This document shows positions 46,622 through 48,101 of a DNA stretch of 48,101 bases, one piece after another (within the stretch, counting starts at the first letter, position 1; every line of letters starts with the position of its first letter). Position numbers and translations under genes: made by a program. The stretch spans positions 1 to 48,101 of the forward strand of contig JAKONI010000118.1 in NCBI GenBank assembly GCA_022702015.1, written 5' to 3'. This DNA comes from Beijerinckiaceae bacterium (GTDB lineage Bacteria > Pseudomonadota > Alphaproteobacteria > Rhizobiales > Beijerinckiaceae). The notes under the pieces were generated by a model. That model searched no databases. It saw nothing but the letters and a program-made list of their open reading frames with translations, and was not told the origin of the DNA.

Positions 46622-46880
46622 TTCACGGTCCCTTACGGGCCGCGCCTAGGGTCCGGGCAAGCCTTCCCTGTTGCCGAAACTGACGTTTCGACTTGACTCC
46701 CGAGGGGAGGTCATGGCTTGTGAGGAGTAGCAACACGGCCTCACAAGGCCCCAGGTTTTCAGCAGGCTCCCGTTTGGCGACGGGGGCCTGTTGGCTTTTC
46801 AGGGTCTATCTCGCGGCGACGATCTCCTGATGGCGGCCAACGACTCGCCGGGCCGACATGGCCGTGACCGCCCATGTCGG
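46622..46880 (-). promoter_or_regulatory. Conserved four-hairpin leader of initiator-like gene 2
   Basis: Near-identical to 23718-23980, including all four inverted repeats and the TTTTCAG/TTTTC boundaries around the last hairpin. Differences cluster in loops (second hairpin CGAGG instead of CGATG; third-loop AGTAGCAACACGG instead of AGTAGCGATACGG) and at the upstream end. From 46881 to 47020 there is no further gene; CGGAGGGACC before 47021 is the next ribosome-binding site. Confidence 0.62.
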
Positions 46881-47020
46881 CCGGGCGGGTCAGTGAAGTC
46901 AACTTCGCTAGGTCCGCCTACGGATGGATTGATCGAACGGATCGATCAGCCAGTGCGGGATGTGATAGCGGCTTCAGTGACAGCGCGATGCCAAATGCCG
47001 CTGTGATCACCGGAGGGACC

Positions 47021-47554
47021 ATGCGCATCCGCCATCTAGTCGTGGGATTTGCCATCGGTATTGCGGCGCCGGCCATGGCGCTGGCTCAAGGTACTACCAA
47101 GCCGGCGAACACCGCGCCCGACCCCGCATTGGTGAAGATCGCTCGCGACACTGTGGCTCAAATGCAGGGGGATCGCACCGCGACGCTCAATGCGATGGCT
47201 GCGCCGATGGTCGGCATGATGCAGCAGATCGGCATCAAGGAGCCCGATAAGGCACAGGTGTTGGTCAATGAGGTCGTGTTACCGACCCTCTCCGCACACT
47301 ACGACGAGTTGCTCGATATCCAGGCCCGTGGCTTCGCGACGATCCTCGGAAAGGACGATCTCCAGGCGATAGGAGCATTCTATGCCACGCCTGCGGGCAA
47401 GCGTTTGGCCACGGCGCAACCACAACTCGCTCAGGTTCAAATGACCGGCTTGCAGCAGTGGATGCAGACGGTGGCACCTGAGCTGCAGGGAAAAATCGTC
47501 AAGGCTGCGCAGGATCATGGATGGGCTCCTGCGGGACAGACGAAGCCACGCTGA
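47021..47554 (+). CDS. DUF2059 secreted protein
   Basis: Encodes 177 residues from ATG 47021 with CGGAGGG upstream. Signal peptide MRIRHLVVGFAIGIAAPAMA LA. The mature domain, VLVNEVVLPTLSAHYDELLD, IQARGFATILGKDDLQAIGA FYATPAGKRLA, is DUF2059 (...l.ayya...f...El..l..FY.TP.Gkkl). Periplasmic, function unknown. Convergent with the zinc-ribbon gene, which ends 4 bases away. Confidence 0.85.
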   Translation: MRIRHLVVGFAIGIAAPAMALAQGTTKPANTAPDPALVKIARDTVAQMQGDRTATLNAMAAPMVGMMQQIGIKEPDKAQVLVNEVVLPTLSAHYDELLDIQARGFATILGKDDLQAIGAFYATPAGKRLATAQPQLAQVQMTGLQQWMQTVAPELQGKIVKAAQDHGWAPAGQTKPR

Positions 47555-47558
47555 ACGG

Positions 47559-48101
47559 TCAGGGCTGAGACTCGCCTAATTGTCCAGGCATGGCAGTCTC
47601 GCTCGACCGGTTGCCACATGCGTAACAGAACCGGTCGAAGGTGCTCTTACGATGCTGGCAAGCCAGGCACTGTTCGAACACGCCGATCCCGCAATGTGGG
47701 CAGAAGTTGGTGTCTGGGTTCGTAAGGTCAATCGGCCGCTCGCAGCCCGGGCAGACCTTCTTGGCGAGGCGCAGCAGCGCCTGATCAGTCGCGATCTCGG
47801 TTCGCCGCTCCTCGTCGGGCCGTGCCTCTGCTGCGCGCTGCCGCTCCTGATAGTTCTGTAGGGCGTTGATCGCCGCCCGGCCTGCCACGAGCGTGACCAC
47901 CACCCCCACGCCATACTGAACGTAGCCGCCATAGCTCGGCAGGTACGGTACCAGCTCGACGAAGAATGCGAAGGCTGCCGCCAGCGCAAAGCCCCAGGGC
48001 CCAATCGTGCCGCTCGTGCATGGCGGGGACGCCGCACGAGAGCTGCCGGTGATACCAAGCAGCGAGGCGCAGGCAGCGAGCGTGGTCCTCGCGGGCGTCG
48101 T
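47559..48101 (-). CDS. Zinc-ribbon membrane protein (5' end outside window)
   Basis: The open frame runs off the right edge, so the start lies beyond 48101; at least 180 residues are visible. The first visible part (LAACASLLGITGSSRAA) is signal-like. A transmembrane region follows (WGFALAAAFAFFVELVPYLP; VQYGVGVVVTLVAGRAAINA) and then a charged linker. The C-terminus carries a double zinc ribbon: CPGCERP, CPHCG, CLACQH and CYACG (CxxC four times). Resembles small membrane proteins with cytosolic zinc-ribbon tails. Frame continuity to the edge was checked codon by codon. Confidence 0.72.
   Translation of the reverse strand, partial: TTPARTTLAACASLLGITGSSRAASPPCTSGTIGPWGFALAAAFAFFVELVPYLPSYGGYVQYGVGVVVTLVAGRAAINALQNYQERQRAAEARPDEERRTEIATDQALLRLAKKVCPGCERPIDLTNPDTNFCPHCGIGVFEQCLACQHRKSTFDRFCYACGNRSSETAMPGQLGESQP

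Overview
The window is GC-rich DNA whose gene families point to an alphaproteobacterium of the Methylobacterium/Methylorubrum type. The clues are repeated HNH genes of a family common in that group, DUF-type secreted proteins, a phasin-like fragment and rhizobial-type small phage/plasmid genes. It looks like an accessory replicon (plasmid or megaplasmid) assembled from several modules. There are two ParA plus ribbon-helix-helix partition pairs (631-1603 and 24707-25692), two paralogous winged-helix proteins of a plausible replication-initiator type (22876-23715 and 45729-46619) with a shared structured leader, an integrase cassette, phage tail remnants, and many decayed genes. The species and plasmid status are inferences.

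Layout. 1-5400: small wHTH-like gene, partition pair 1 with iteron-like repeats, then an overlapping tyrosine-recombinase operon (1910-4337) and a second copy of the operon's first gene (4599-5060). 5400-5980: a cluster of degenerate repeats with hairpin tails and a lone 27-bp palindrome. 6000-9980: small accessory genes, including an operon carrying a large inverted repeat (9404-9598). 9990-12320: truncated phasin-like gene, phage-tail-like genes ending in a truncated one, and a HigBA-type toxin-antitoxin pair with adjoining operators. 12385-20450: HNH gene copies in different states of decay, a GAF-PAS-GGDEF-EAL c-di-GMP protein, a chemoreceptor and a DUF2325 protein. 20077-22128: molybdate module (ModE-like regulator lacking a Mop domain, ModA, a separate Mop protein). 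22259-25700: initiator-like gene 1, its leader and partition pair 2. 25860-36900: mostly small orphan, secreted and membrane proteins plus ParB-like remnants. 37180-38816: ygiB/ygiC-like pair. 39119-45084: RND efflux operon with a TetR regulator and a well-defined promoter and operators. 45371-46880: excisionase-like gene and initiator-like gene 2. 47021-48101: DUF2059 secreted protein and a zinc-ribbon membrane protein cut by the window edge.

The most interesting signal is in the two initiator-like genes. They share a roughly 250-bp leader that can fold into four consecutive hairpins. In the second copy, the 3' coding part is built from five exact 33-bp steps. Each step is an imperfect DNA palindrome and at the same time an 11-residue protein repeat. 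The first copy has unrelated palindromes at the same place, and a lone copy of one unit lies about 40 kb away at 5951-5977. This is what an in-gene iteron origin with switched specificity would look like, but that reading is an inference. A second candidate is a family of short repeats (4338-4404, 5485-5830): a GC-rich core that translates as FRxQYARARE is followed in the best copies by a hairpin whose stem changes on both sides while a 13-nt loop stays constant.
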